Shown here: positions 27,872 to 36,198 of the stretch, piece after piece | Layout of the letters: every line of letters begins with the position of its first letter | How positions within the stretch are numbered: position 1 is the first letter of the stretch | Origin: Prolixibacteraceae bacterium | GTDB taxonomy: Bacteria > Bacteroidota > Bacteroidia > Bacteroidales > Prolixibacteraceae | DNA length: 64,000 nt | Assembly: GCA_021740385.1 (NCBI GenBank) | Contig: JAIOZY010000011.1 | Location: 22,387 to 86,386, forward strand | Reading direction: 5' to 3' | The notes under the pieces: generated by a model | Seen by the model: only the letters and a program-made list of their open reading frames with translations | Told to the model about the DNA's origin: nothing | Databases searched by the model: none | Translations under genes and position numbers: made by a program

Positions 27872-28337
27872 GCAATAGGATGCAATAGAACACTATCGAA
27901 TGCTATTGTATATTTTTTTCTAATGATTTTACGTAATTCCAAAGCTTAACTTGAAGATTATTACATTCTTGTTTGAATGAATCATAGATATCATGTCCTA
28001 TCAAGCCTCGATTGTATGATTTAAATAGCCACGTAGTCGTTTCATATAATGAACCTCTTGCAAAAATGCAAAATCGACGATTGTCTTTTGGAGATAAACG
28101 ACCAAAACCTTCTGAGATGTTTGCACCAATTGAATCAGCAGCATCGGTCAATTGTTGCCCAATACCCCGCTTTTCAAACCATTCCCATTTGATAACAATA
28201 TCCCAGACTTTATCTCCAAGGTTGTTCGCTAAATTATACACTTCTAATTCTTCAATTTTCATTCTTTAAGTTATTAAGGTATATTTTCAATTGTATTTTT
28301 TCATTACGTTCAACTGCTTTCTATTGCGTTCTATCGC
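27872..28337 (-). repeat. Imperfect inverted repeats enclosing IVP cassette 2
   Basis: The left arm, GCAATAGGATGCAATAGAAC at 27872-27891, is the imperfect reverse complement of the right arm at 28318-28337 (TTTCTATTGCGTTCTATCGC): 16 of 20 positions match, and 17 of 20 pair in RNA if one G-U is allowed. A related copy follows the left arm (ACTATCGAATGCTATTG). The arms bracket the four-helix-bundle gene between hisD and hisC. The right arm overlaps the last codons of hisD. Confidence 0.75.
27903..28262 (-). CDS. Four helix bundle protein (23S rRNA IVP-like), second copy
   Basis: The 119-residue product is a divergent member of the same family as 18585-18953: LEVYNLANNLGDKVWDIV, GIGQQLTDAADSIGANISEGFGR and ARGSLYETTTWLFKSYNRGLI. 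It lies between hisD and hisC with an inverted repeat on each side. Its function is unknown. The two copies are too different to be a recent duplication within the window. Confidence 0.88.
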   Translation of the reverse strand: MKIEELEVYNLANNLGDKVWDIVIKWEWFEKRGIGQQLTDAADSIGANISEGFGRLSPKDNRRFCIFARGSLYETTTWLFKSYNRGLIGHDIYDSFKQECNNLQVKLWNYVKSLEKNIQ

Positions 28338-29691
28338 GTTCATTTTTCATACGGAACACTGCTGCATTTTTATGTGCAAACAACCCCTCGGCTTCGGCCA
28401 TATTTTCAATTACCGGCCCCAGATTTTGGATTCCTTCCCTGCTGATTTCCTGAAAGGTAATTTTCCGGATAAAACTGTCGAGGTTCACTCCACTGTAACT
28501 TCTTGCCCAGCCATTAGTGGGCAGGGTATGGTTGGTTCCCGAGGCGTAATCGCCGGCGCTTTCAGGCGTATAACTGCCGAGGAAAACGGAACCGGCATTG
28601 ATGATTTTTTCAGCTATTTCAGCATAATTTCTCATCTGAATGATGAGGTGCTCGGCAGCGTACATATTCATCATGTCAATCATTTCCTGTTCGGTTTTCA
28701 CCAAAAAGATGCGGCTGTTTACGAGTGCTTTCATAGCGTAATCCATGCGGGGCAGCACTTTAAGCTGCTTTTTAAGTTCTACCTGCACGTTGTCAATCAG
28801 CTTTTCAGAAGTGGTAACCAATATTACCTGGCTGTCGGCACCGTGTTCGGCTTGCGAAAGCAGGTCGGAAGCCACAAAGGCAGGGTTTGCTATTTCGTCG
28901 GCCATTACGGCCACCTCGCTGGGGCCGGCCGGCATGTCAATAGCCACATCGCTCATGCTCACAAGCTGCTTGGCGGCTGTTACATATTGGTTGCCGGGGC
29001 CAAATATTTTAAACACGTTGGGAACCGTTTCTGTGCCGTAAGCCATAGCACCAATTGCCTGAATTCCACCTATCCTGAAAATTTTCGTAACACCCGAGAG
29101 TTTTGCGGCAAACAAAACTTCGGCAGGCAGCTTACCATCTTTTTGCGGCGGCATACAAAGCACAATCTCTTTACAGCCGGCAATCTTTGCAGGTATGGCC
29201 AACATCAGCACGGTAGAAAACAACGGTGCAGTTCCACCGGGAATATACAGGCCCACTTTTTCGATTCCCACACTTTTTTGCCAGCATTTAACGCCGGGCG
29301 TGGTTTCAATCACTTTGGTCTCGAAGCGTTGTGCCTCGTGAAACTTGTAGATGTTGGCAGCTGCACTCTCGATGGCTTTTTTTAGCTGAGGAGATAACTG
29401 CGCTGCTCCGGCTGTAATATCGTCATTTGACACCAGCAGGTTATCGGGTTCAACCTTGTCGAACTGTACGGTATATTTGCGAACAGCCGCATCACCATTT
29501 GTTTTCACATCATCGAGTACAGCTTTCACTTTTTCGTTGAGTGAAGCCGTTTCGAACGCGGGGCGCTGCAATAGCGAAGGCCAATCGGTACGGTTAGGGT
29601 AAGAAAAGACCCCCCAACCCCCTAAATCACTACCCCCTAACCCCCTAAAGGGGGAATTTTGAGTGCTTGCGATATTGTTATTGTTGCTCAT
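28321..29691 (-). CDS. Histidinol dehydrogenase HisD
   Basis: The 456-residue zinc enzyme oxidises histidinol to histidine in two NAD steps. Typical stretches are YIPGGTAPLFSTVLMLAIPAKIAGC, GNQYVTAAKQLV, PAGPSEVAVMADE, ADLLSQAEHG-type (SDLLSQAEHGADSQ), EHLIIQ and the C-terminal NLDSFIRKITFQEIS. The normal enzyme starts at about FSYPNRTDWPSLLQRP; the 33 residues before it (MSNNNNIASTQNSPFRGLGG...) are read from a G-rich repeat as in HisB. The C-terminal codons overlap an arm of the IVP inverted repeat. Confidence 0.96.
   Translation of the reverse strand: MSNNNNIASTQNSPFRGLGGSDLGGWGVFSYPNRTDWPSLLQRPAFETASLNEKVKAVLDDVKTNGDAAVRKYTVQFDKVEPDNLLVSNDDITAGAAQLSPQLKKAIESAAANIYKFHEAQRFETKVIETTPGVKCWQKSVGIEKVGLYIPGGTAPLFSTVLMLAIPAKIAGCKEIVLCMPPQKDGKLPAEVLFAAKLSGVTKIFRIGGIQAIGAMAYGTETVPNVFKIFGPGNQYVTAAKQLVSMSDVAIDMPAGPSEVAVMADEIANPAFVASDLLSQAEHGADSQVILVTTSEKLIDNVQVELKKQLKVLPRMDYAMKALVNSRIFLVKTEQEMIDMMNMYAAEHLIIQMRNYAEIAEKIINAGSVFLGSYTPESAGDYASGTNHTLPTNGWARSYSGVNLDSFIRKITFQEISREGIQNLGPVIENMAEAEGLFAHKNAAVFRMKNERDRTQ
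29608..29691 (-). repeat. G-rich repeat forming 5' end of hisD
   Basis: On the minus strand it begins ATGAGCAACAATAACAATAT and contains TCCCCCTTTAGGGGG followed by two further GGGGGT runs. It is the same kind of unit as at the hisB and uxuA starts and is in frame with hisD. Confidence 0.85.
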
Positions 29692-29940
29692 TTATTAATA
29701 ATCTTACGCCCTTTCATGGCTTGATTTCATATCTTGTTTCGTTTCATAGGGCGTTGCCCTATGCTAATTCTTTAGCCCCTTTGGGCTATCTCAATTGGAT
29801 ATTGGATATTCATTATTTAAAATTGGATATTTTTAAAATTCCCAATAATCAATATCGAATAACCAATATCCATAGAACGCCACTTCCAAATCAGTTAGCC
29901 CGTAAAGTCCTCCCCTTGGGGGAGGATTTAGGAGGGGCTT
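29692..29940. other. Gap between hisG and hisD with CCTCC repeat
   Basis: The gap holds no gene. A CCTCC-type palindrome, CCTCCCC-TTG-GGGGAGG, is at 29909-29925, directly after the hisG stop. Further on, short AT-rich near-repeats of GGATATT / AATATCC type occur (29790-29870). Confidence 0.55.
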
Positions 29941-30801
29941 CTACATTATCATCTTCTCAATGGGCAACACCAGAATACCTTCGGCGCCCATGGCTTTTAG
30001 TTTTGAAATGTTTTCCCAAAAGAATTTTTCTTCGATTACCGAATGCACCGAGCTCCATCCGCTTTCGGCCAGAGGCATAACGGTTGGACTTTTCATACCC
30101 GGGAGCATCGAAATTATTTGATCGAGTTTGTTGTTGGGCGCATTCAGCATAATGTATTTTTTCCCTTTTGAACGCTCAACCGATTCGATACGGAATAATA
30201 ACTCATCGAGAACAACCTGTTTTTCGGCACTTAAGCCCGGTGTCTTTATCATTACGGCCTCGCTTGGCGCTACCACTTCCACCTCTTTCAATCCGTTCGA
30301 TACCAATGTTCCACCCGAACTAACAATATCAAAAATGGCATCGGCCAGTCCAATTCCCGGAGCTATTTCCACCGAACCGGTTATGACATGTATTTCTGCA
30401 TTTATATTTCTTTCTGCAAAATATTTTCCCAGGATAACCGGGTACGAGGTTGCTATTTTTTTTCCTTCGAACCATTGGGGGCCGTTGTATTCCTGCCCTT
30501 TCGGTATTGCCAGCGACAAACGACAACGGCTAAAACCAAGACGTTTTACCAGTTCAACATCCTTATCTTTTTCGAGCATTTCGTTTTCTCCTACAATACC
30601 CACATCGGCAACACCATCGGCAACCGATTCCGGAATATCATCGTCGCGCAGGTAAAGCACCTCGACGGGAAAATTTTTGGCAGGCGAAAGCAACTGGCGT
30701 TTGCCTACTGTAAGTTTTATGCCGCATTCCCTGATCAATTCAACCGATTCTTCGTTTAACCGGCCTTTGGTTTGAATGGCAATGCGTAAAATAGTGTCCA
30801 T
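29941..30801 (-). CDS. ATP phosphoribosyltransferase HisG (long form)
   Basis: The 286-residue enzyme catalyses the first step of histidine synthesis from ATP and PRPP. RIAIQTKGRLNEES at the start, DDDIPESVADGVADVGIVGENE, and the PRPP loop GIGLADAIFDIVSSGGTL are visible. The C-terminal ~75 residues form the ACT-like regulatory domain of long-form HisG, so it should be a self-standing, histidine-inhibited enzyme without HisZ. It is the first structural gene behind the leader attenuator; its start is 21 bp past the terminator. Confidence 0.97.
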   Translation of the reverse strand: MDTILRIAIQTKGRLNEESVELIRECGIKLTVGKRQLLSPAKNFPVEVLYLRDDDIPESVADGVADVGIVGENEMLEKDKDVELVKRLGFSRCRLSLAIPKGQEYNGPQWFEGKKIATSYPVILGKYFAERNINAEIHVITGSVEIAPGIGLADAIFDIVSSGGTLVSNGLKEVEVVAPSEAVMIKTPGLSAEKQVVLDELLFRIESVERSKGKKYIMLNAPNNKLDQIISMLPGMKSPTVMPLAESGWSSVHSVIEEKFFWENISKLKAMGAEGILVLPIEKMIM

Positions 30802-30821
30802 ATTTTCTCTTTTAACAGTTT

Positions 30822-30859
30822 TACAAAAATAAAAAAGGCTTACTAAACAGTAAGCCTTT
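30822..30859 (-). terminator. his operon attenuator terminator
   Basis: On the minus strand the stem AAAGGCTTACT / AGTAAGCCTTT (11 bp, 4-nt loop) is followed by a T-rich tail TTTATTTTT. It lies between the leader peptide and hisG. The 5' arm GGCUUACU can instead pair with AGUAGGCU (30906-30899) at the end of the leader ORF, with two G-U pairs, giving an antiterminator. Confidence 0.88.
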
Positions 30860-30901
30860 AAAGTGTTGAATATTTTTCAATCAGGACATATTCACATCAG
30901 C

Positions 30902-30958
30902 CTACTGCTTTGGCAGGTAAAAATGATGGCCGTGATGATGTCCGTAACGTATTGTCAT
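30902..30958 (-). CDS. Histidine operon leader peptide
   Basis: An 18-codon ORF, MTIRYGHHHGHHFYLPKQ, carries five His codons in a seven-codon stretch (HHHGHH) in front of hisG and its terminator. This is the hallmark of ribosome-mediated transcription attenuation. A GGACAT (30943-30938) / ATGTCC (30889-30884) stem, extended by CATCA/TGATG, would fold over the His codons when the ribosome is absent. A ribosome stalled on His codons would leave AGUAGGCU free to form the antiterminator; one reaching the stop codon, which overlaps that element, would cover it and allow termination. Confidence 0.9.
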   Translation of the reverse strand: MTIRYGHHHGHHFYLPKQ

Positions 30959-30979
30959 GTCATTTTTCAATTTCTCGTG

Positions 30980-31038
30980 CAATAATAATTAATATTTGAT
31001 TGTTTACAAATATTTTTTCTTTTAATCATTTATTCAAC
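30980..31038 (-). promoter_or_regulatory. Candidate his operon promoter(s)
   Basis: Two overlapping Bacteroidota-type promoters can be read on the minus strand. One has -33 TTG (31038-31036), 21 bp, and -7 AATATTTG (31014-31007). The other has -33 TTTG (31010-31007), 19 bp, and -7 TATTATTG (30987-30980). Each -7 box has one mismatch to TAnnTTTG. Either would start transcription 10-40 nt before the leader peptide. Confidence 0.45.
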
Positions 31039-31257
31039 AGGCATAAATTAACAAAAAACATCGTTTTAAACCTTCTTCGCAATTATTGCCATTTCTCTTA
31101 CGTAAAACACGTAATATAACACACAAATTGATAAAAAGCGCCCTGTTTATTTTAATTTAGTAAAAAATATGAATGAATTTCTAACATTATGACAATTTAC
31201 ACAAATAATGGCCGTCTTATAATTCCGTTAGTCAAACGGAAAAAAAAAGCACAAAAA

Positions 31258-31680
31258 ATGGATGAAGACAAAGTAAGATACATTGTAACTAAAGCCTATT
31301 GTCCCAAAGGATGCAATATTATCGACCATGAAATAGATATAAACGGATTTCCTGGTATTCGAATTGCTTTTAAAAGAGATGGCATGGAGGGTGAGTTTGT
31401 TGTTTCGGCCATTGAAGGAGATTTTGACAAAAAAGTACTTCGCGGTGAATTGACCGAAGGTGCAAAAGATGAACTTTATTGCCCGCATTGCGGAACAGCT
31501 TTTGAAAAACTGGTTAACTGCAAGTGTACAGACGGTGCCGATATGGTTGTTATTGGACTAACGCCAAAATTGAATTTCAATAATGCCATTACGTTTTGTA
31601 ATGTTACAGGATGCTCAAACGGTGCTTTCATCAAATCGGGCGATGCCCTGATGCATGTGAGGTTACACGAAGCACTGTAA
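31258..31680 (+). CDS. Small Cys-rich protein, function unknown
   Basis: A 140-residue protein that I do not recognise. Cys residues occur as AYCPKGCNII near the start, YCPHCGTAFEKLVNCKC in the middle and FCNVTGCSNG near the end, so it may bind a metal in one or two zinc-ribbon-like sites. I prefer the ATG at 31258 (MDEDKVRYIVTK); an in-frame ATG at 31189 would add 23 basic residues. It is divergent from the his operon and alone. Confidence 0.65.
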   Translation: MDEDKVRYIVTKAYCPKGCNIIDHEIDINGFPGIRIAFKRDGMEGEFVVSAIEGDFDKKVLRGELTEGAKDELYCPHCGTAFEKLVNCKCTDGADMVVIGLTPKLNFNNAITFCNVTGCSNGAFIKSGDALMHVRLHEAL

Positions 31681-31754
31681 AAGCCCCACTCCCACTGAAA
31701 CTTTAGCAGAATTCCCCGTTTTTTTCTATATTTCGGTCATGTAAAAAAATAATC

Positions 31755-33680
31755 ATGATCATGAAACAACTCATTCCACTTCTCGCGGCAATTGTTTTAT
31801 TTGCCTGTTCAACTACAGAAGAAAAAGCCCCGGCATACCCCATAAAAGCAGTTAATCTGAACCAGGTAAATTTGACCGACCAATTCTGGCTGCCCCGTAT
31901 TGAGCTGGTTCAAAAAACCACCATACCGTTTGCCCTCGATAAATGTGAAACGGAAGGCCGCATGGAGAATTTCCTGATTGCCGGCGGTATAAAAGAAGGC
32001 AAAACCCGCGGGGTAATGCCCTTCGATGATACCGATCTGTATAAGATCATCGAGGGTGCTTCCTATTCACTGGTTATGGCACCCGACCCTGAGCTCGACC
32101 GGCACATCGATTCGCTGATCTCGATTATTGCCACCGGGCAGGAAGATGACGGTTACCTCACAACATACAAAACTATCGACACAACGTATGCCCCGGCACA
32201 CTGGTGCCCGGCAGGCGGCAGGTGGAAAGACCTGGCCTGCAGCCATGAATTGTACAACAGTGGCCACATGTTTGAAGCAGCTGCAGCTCATCATTGGGCA
32301 ACCGGCAAAAACAACTTTTTAAACATTGCCCTCAAAAATGCCGACCTGCTGGTTGATGTTTTCAACAAGGAAGGAAACCCCGATGTTCCCGGCCATCAAA
32401 TAGTGGAAACAGGACTGGTAAAACTTTACCAGATCACCGGAAATAAAGACTACCTCGAACTTTCGAAGCATTTTCTCGATAGCCGGGGCGACAGTACCTT
32501 ACGTCAAACCTGGGGCCCATACAGCCAGGACCACCTGCCCGTTACCCAACAGGATGAAGTTGTTGGCCATGCTGTACGTGCCGTATACATGTATGCCGCC
32601 ATGACCGATATAGCTGCCCTTTATAACGACAAAGCTTACCTGGATGCCGTGAACAAACTTTGGAACAACATGGTCAGTAAAAAGATGTACGTTACCGGTG
32701 GAATTGGGTCCCGGCACGATGGCGAAGCTTTTGGCGATAATTACGAACTACCCAACCTAACAGCATATTGTGAAACCTGCGCGGCCATTGGCAGCGTGCT
32801 TTGGAACCATAAAATGTTTTTGCTTACAGGCGATGTAAAGTATTTCGACATCATTGAACGAACCTTGTACAACGGAGTAATACCGGGCTTATCGCTCGAC
32901 GGCATGAACTTTTTTTACCCCAACCCACTGGAATCGGACGGGGTTTACACCTTTAACAAAGGCGCCTGCACACGTTCCCCCTGGTTCGACTGCTCGTGCT
33001 GCCCAACGAACCTGATCCGGTTTATACCCTTCATCCCTAACCTGTATTATGCCACAGCCGGCGACAGTTTATACATTAACCTGTTTGCAGCAAACGAAGC
33101 CAGTATTGACCTTAACGGAACGGAAATTGGCCTGAAACAAAAGACAAAATACCCGTGGAAAGGAAACGTGAAAATTAATATAAACCCATCAGAAACATCG
33201 GCATTTACCATTAAACTGCATATTCCGGGCTGGGCAAAAAACAACGTTGCACCCGGTAACCTTTATACTTATACACAAAAAACAAAAGCCAGGCCCGTTG
33301 TTAAAGTAAACAATGAAGAAACGGGCGCTTACGATTCACACGGATACCTTGCCATTACACGCGAATGGAAAACCGGCGATGTAATTGATATCAAACTGCC
33401 CATGAAAGTAAAAAAGGTGGTGACTAACAAAAAGGTTGTAACCAACCAGGGATTAAAAGCCCTTGAATACGGCCCGCTGGTTTATTGTGCCGAAGAAGCT
33501 GATAACCCGGATATACCTTTCATCCTTTCTAAAAGAGACAGGTTTGAAGTAAATTACAATCCCGATTTACTGGGCGGGGTAAATGTACTGACGACCGATA
33601 AAGGTTTAACCCTGATTCCCTATTATGCCTGGTCGAACCGGGGCTGCGGGAAGATGAAAGTTTGGATGCCGGAGGAGTAG
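31755..33680 (+). CDS. GH127 beta-L-arabinofuranosidase-like lipoprotein
   Basis: A 641-residue lipoprotein (lipobox FACS near residue 18) of the DUF1680/GH127 family, which removes beta-L-arabinofuranosyl units. QFWLPRIELVQKTTIPFALDKCE opens the domain; the barrel has ELYNSGHMFEAAAAHH and YVTGGIGS. The metal/catalytic Cys sites are AYCETCAAIGS and FDCSCCPTN, in line with the Glu plus Cys cluster of the family. A -7-like box TATATTTC lies near 31727. It stands alone; arabinan or arabinogalactan is a plausible substrate. Confidence 0.9.
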   Translation: MIMKQLIPLLAAIVLFACSTTEEKAPAYPIKAVNLNQVNLTDQFWLPRIELVQKTTIPFALDKCETEGRMENFLIAGGIKEGKTRGVMPFDDTDLYKIIEGASYSLVMAPDPELDRHIDSLISIIATGQEDDGYLTTYKTIDTTYAPAHWCPAGGRWKDLACSHELYNSGHMFEAAAAHHWATGKNNFLNIALKNADLLVDVFNKEGNPDVPGHQIVETGLVKLYQITGNKDYLELSKHFLDSRGDSTLRQTWGPYSQDHLPVTQQDEVVGHAVRAVYMYAAMTDIAALYNDKAYLDAVNKLWNNMVSKKMYVTGGIGSRHDGEAFGDNYELPNLTAYCETCAAIGSVLWNHKMFLLTGDVKYFDIIERTLYNGVIPGLSLDGMNFFYPNPLESDGVYTFNKGACTRSPWFDCSCCPTNLIRFIPFIPNLYYATAGDSLYINLFAANEASIDLNGTEIGLKQKTKYPWKGNVKININPSETSAFTIKLHIPGWAKNNVAPGNLYTYTQKTKARPVVKVNNEETGAYDSHGYLAITREWKTGDVIDIKLPMKVKKVVTNKKVVTNQGLKALEYGPLVYCAEEADNPDIPFILSKRDRFEVNYNPDLLGGVNVLTTDKGLTLIPYYAWSNRGCGKMKVWMPEE

Positions 33681-33763
33681 ATTTAGGTTAAGGTTAAGGT
33701 TTCCCGCTTCGCGGGAGTGCCCCTGTGTTGTAGAAGGTTGAGATTGAAGTTGAGGTTCTGAAC

Positions 33764-34076
33764 TTAGTTTCTCTTATAAAAAACCTTACCAACCCGGTTG
33801 ATGTGTTCCAACAATTTCTCGTTGCTGATCTGACGTTTCAGCGAAATATCTATTTTGTATGGGAGTAACAAATCATCTAACTGATTTTCGAGCTTCAGCA
33901 ATTCTGAAAATTCCAATCCATTATCAATAATTACAAGATCAATGTCGGAACCTGCCTTGAAATTACCCATAGCCCTTGAACCATATATCATGACACCTTC
34001 AATGGCAGGGTAAAGCCCAAAAAGCTTGTTCAAAATTCTGAAATCGCTGTTTCCATCTTATATCCGGGTTATCCAT
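33764..34076 (-). pseudogene. Remnant of an HEPN/MNT nucleotidyltransferase pair
   Basis: Two frames overlap. From ATG 34076 to TGA 33999 a 25-codon frame reads MDNPDIRWKQRFQNFEQ..., the N-terminus of HI0074-type HEPN proteins. A second frame, with only a TTG start (34033), reads an MNT nucleotidyltransferase (YPAIEGVMIYGSRAMGNF, GSDIDLVI) to 33764, 89 residues. In intact systems the HEPN protein is about 130 residues and precedes a complete MNT gene. A deletion joining the start of one to the middle of the other explains this. The MNT part keeps its GSxxxG...DxD core, so residual activity cannot be excluded. Confidence 0.7.
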
Positions 34077-34208
34077 CTCACAAAAATGATTCAATATCTT
34101 GCACAAAGATAAATTATTTAAAACTCACTTCAATTGAAGGGTACGATAATTAAACCATAAACAGTTCGATTTGTTATCAGTTATAAAAGACAATAAAAAA
34201 CAGAAATT

Positions 34209-35216
34209 ATGAAAGTAGCCGTTTTCAGCACCAAACCTTACGACCGTGAATACCTTGAGAAAGCAAACGCCACAACCGGCCATGAGTTTTCGTTTTTCGA
34301 AACATCGCTTAAACCCACAACCGTAAAACTGGCCGGGGGTCACCAGGCCGTATGCGTTTTTGTTAATGACACCCTCTCGAGGGAAGTAATTGAATCGCTA
34401 ACGGCGCTCGGTGTTAAATCCATCGTATTGCGCTGTGCCGGCTTTAACAATGTTGACATTGAAGCAGCCTGCAACAACGGCTTTTCTGTATTGCGTGTAC
34501 CCGCTTACTCGCCCCATGCTGTGGCCGAACATGCCATAGCCCTTATCATGACCCTTAACCGGAAAACCCATAAAGCTTACAACCGGGTGCGCGAAGGAAA
34601 CTTCTCCATTGAACGGCTTACCGGATTTGAGCTGGCCGGGAAAACAACCGGGGTGGTCGGTACCGGAAAAATTGGTGCCGCATTTGCCCGCATCATGAAA
34701 GGTTTTGGCTGCCGGGTAGTGGCTTACGACCTTTACCCCAACAAACAATTAGAAACCGAAGGTGTTGAATACCTGTCCCTTGAAGATGTCTTCAAGCAAT
34801 CCGACATTATTTCGCTGCACTGCCCGTTAACGCCCGATACCCATCACGTAATAAACAAACAAAGCATGAAACTGATGAAAAAAGGAGTCATGCTCATCAA
34901 TACCAGCCGTGGCCAGTTGATCGACTCCGAAGCAGCCATAAATGCCCTCAAAAAAGGCCGGCTTGGCTACCTCGGCATTGATGTGTATGAACAGGAAGAA
35001 AACGTGTTCTTTAAAGACCTTTCGGAAATGATTATCCAGGATGATAAGCTCATGCGGCTTATGACTTTCCCCAACGTGCTGATCACAGCACACCAGGCTT
35101 ATTTTACCGATAATGCCCTGACCCAGATCGCCCAAACCACCATCCAAAACCTGAGCGACATTGAAAACGGGCAATTGAATGAAAAGAACCGGGTTTGCAT
35201 GGATATGGTGAAATAG
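34209..35216 (+). CDS. D-lactate dehydrogenase (2-hydroxyacid dehydrogenase)
   Basis: A 335-residue NAD-dependent enzyme of the D-isomer 2-hydroxyacid dehydrogenase family, closest by pattern to fermentative D-lactate dehydrogenases. The nucleotide-binding motif is GVVGTGKIGAAFARI with Asp YDLYP after it; catalytic Arg is in NTSRGQLID, Glu in DVYEQEEN, and His in ITAHQAYFT. It reduces pyruvate to D-lactate in the cytoplasm. Single-gene unit. Confidence 0.9.
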   Translation: MKVAVFSTKPYDREYLEKANATTGHEFSFFETSLKPTTVKLAGGHQAVCVFVNDTLSREVIESLTALGVKSIVLRCAGFNNVDIEAACNNGFSVLRVPAYSPHAVAEHAIALIMTLNRKTHKAYNRVREGNFSIERLTGFELAGKTTGVVGTGKIGAAFARIMKGFGCRVVAYDLYPNKQLETEGVEYLSLEDVFKQSDIISLHCPLTPDTHHVINKQSMKLMKKGVMLINTSRGQLIDSEAAINALKKGRLGYLGIDVYEQEENVFFKDLSEMIIQDDKLMRLMTFPNVLITAHQAYFTDNALTQIAQTTIQNLSDIENGQLNEKNRVCMDMVK

Positions 35217-35310
35217 ACTTTACCGGATATCAGCAAAAAAAATAACACTACACATAAAATGTTGATATTGTTTAAAAAATATGTACAAACATCAACTTAT
35301 TCGTTTTACA

Positions 35311-36192
35311 CTATTCTTTGTTTGTCTTCGAAAACGATACCAGCCCGCCCATGGCTCCCAGATTCATTGAGTCGAGTGCAGAGCTTGGAACAATTACCAT
35401 CGAACCTTTTTCTTTCAATCCTTCGAAAAGCATGTTCATCCCACGGAGGTGAAGCGCAACAGGATTGTCTTTGTATTGCTCGCTGGCTTTGGCAAATTTC
35501 TCGGCAATTTCGGTCTCTGCAGTTCCCAAAATGACCCGTGCACGGCGTTCCCGTTCAGCCTGGGCTTCCTTGCTCATGGCATCGGCCAGGGCTTGTGGAA
35601 TAATAATGTCTTTAATCCCCACGTTCTGGCATGTAATTCCCCACGCGTTGGTGTTATTGTCGAGTACTTTTTGAAGGTCATCGGCAATTTTATCACGTTC
35701 CTGCAACAAATCGGCAAGTTCGTGTTTCCCGATGATATCGCGCAATACGGTTTGTGCAATGTAATAAATGGCCTTTTCATATTCCTGAACCTCAAGGGCT
35801 GCTTTCTCAACATCCCAGACTGTCCAGTACACAACAGCATCAACGTTTACAGGCACTGTATCTTTTGTAAGTGTTTGTTCAGCTTTAAAGTCGGTAACCC
35901 GTATGCGCTGGTCAATGTAATTGTCAACTCGGTCGATAATGGGAATGATCATGAACAACCCCGGCCCTCTCAGTCCCCTGAACTTACCCATCCGTAAAAC
36001 AACGGCTTTTTCCCACTGATCGGCTATTCGTAACGAGCCTGCAATTAAAAAAGAAACTACAATGAAAGAAATCATCAGGGGCATTCCAATCACCTCCAAA
36101 ATATTCAACCCCATAGAAATTACAATTAAAATCACCAATACAGTCAGTGATACCGGATTAAGAAAGCTTTTCTGAAAAGTTTTTGTTTTCAT
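35311..36192 (-). CDS. Slipin (SPFH/band 7 membrane protein)
   Basis: This 293-residue protein has two adjacent N-terminal hydrophobic segments and then a band 7/SPFH domain: RIADQWEKAVVLRMGKFRGLRGPGLFMIIPIIDRV, TKDTVPVNVDAVVYWTV, followed by a helical region with KEAQAERERRARVI. Slipins form ring-like membrane scaffolds; often they pair with an NfeD protease partner, which is absent here. It is 6 bp after a GntR regulator gene, so it is likely controlled by it. Confidence 0.9.
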   Translation of the reverse strand: MKTKTFQKSFLNPVSLTVLVILIVISMGLNILEVIGMPLMISFIVVSFLIAGSLRIADQWEKAVVLRMGKFRGLRGPGLFMIIPIIDRVDNYIDQRIRVTDFKAEQTLTKDTVPVNVDAVVYWTVWDVEKAALEVQEYEKAIYYIAQTVLRDIIGKHELADLLQERDKIADDLQKVLDNNTNAWGITCQNVGIKDIIIPQALADAMSKEAQAERERRARVILGTAETEIAEKFAKASEQYKDNPVALHLRGMNMLFEGLKEKGSMVIVPSSALDSMNLGAMGGLVSFSKTNKE

Positions 36193-36198
36193 CTTATT

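Noticed and set aside
28291..29385. Long plus-strand open frame of 364 codons
   Set aside because: It is antisense to hisD, whose motifs and length are complete; the frame has His/Phe/Gly-rich shadow composition and no recognisable domain.
13938..31038. Possible prophage or integrative element in the his region
   Set aside because: No integrase, capsid, relaxase or attachment-site duplication is seen; the foreign genes are single insertions among his genes.
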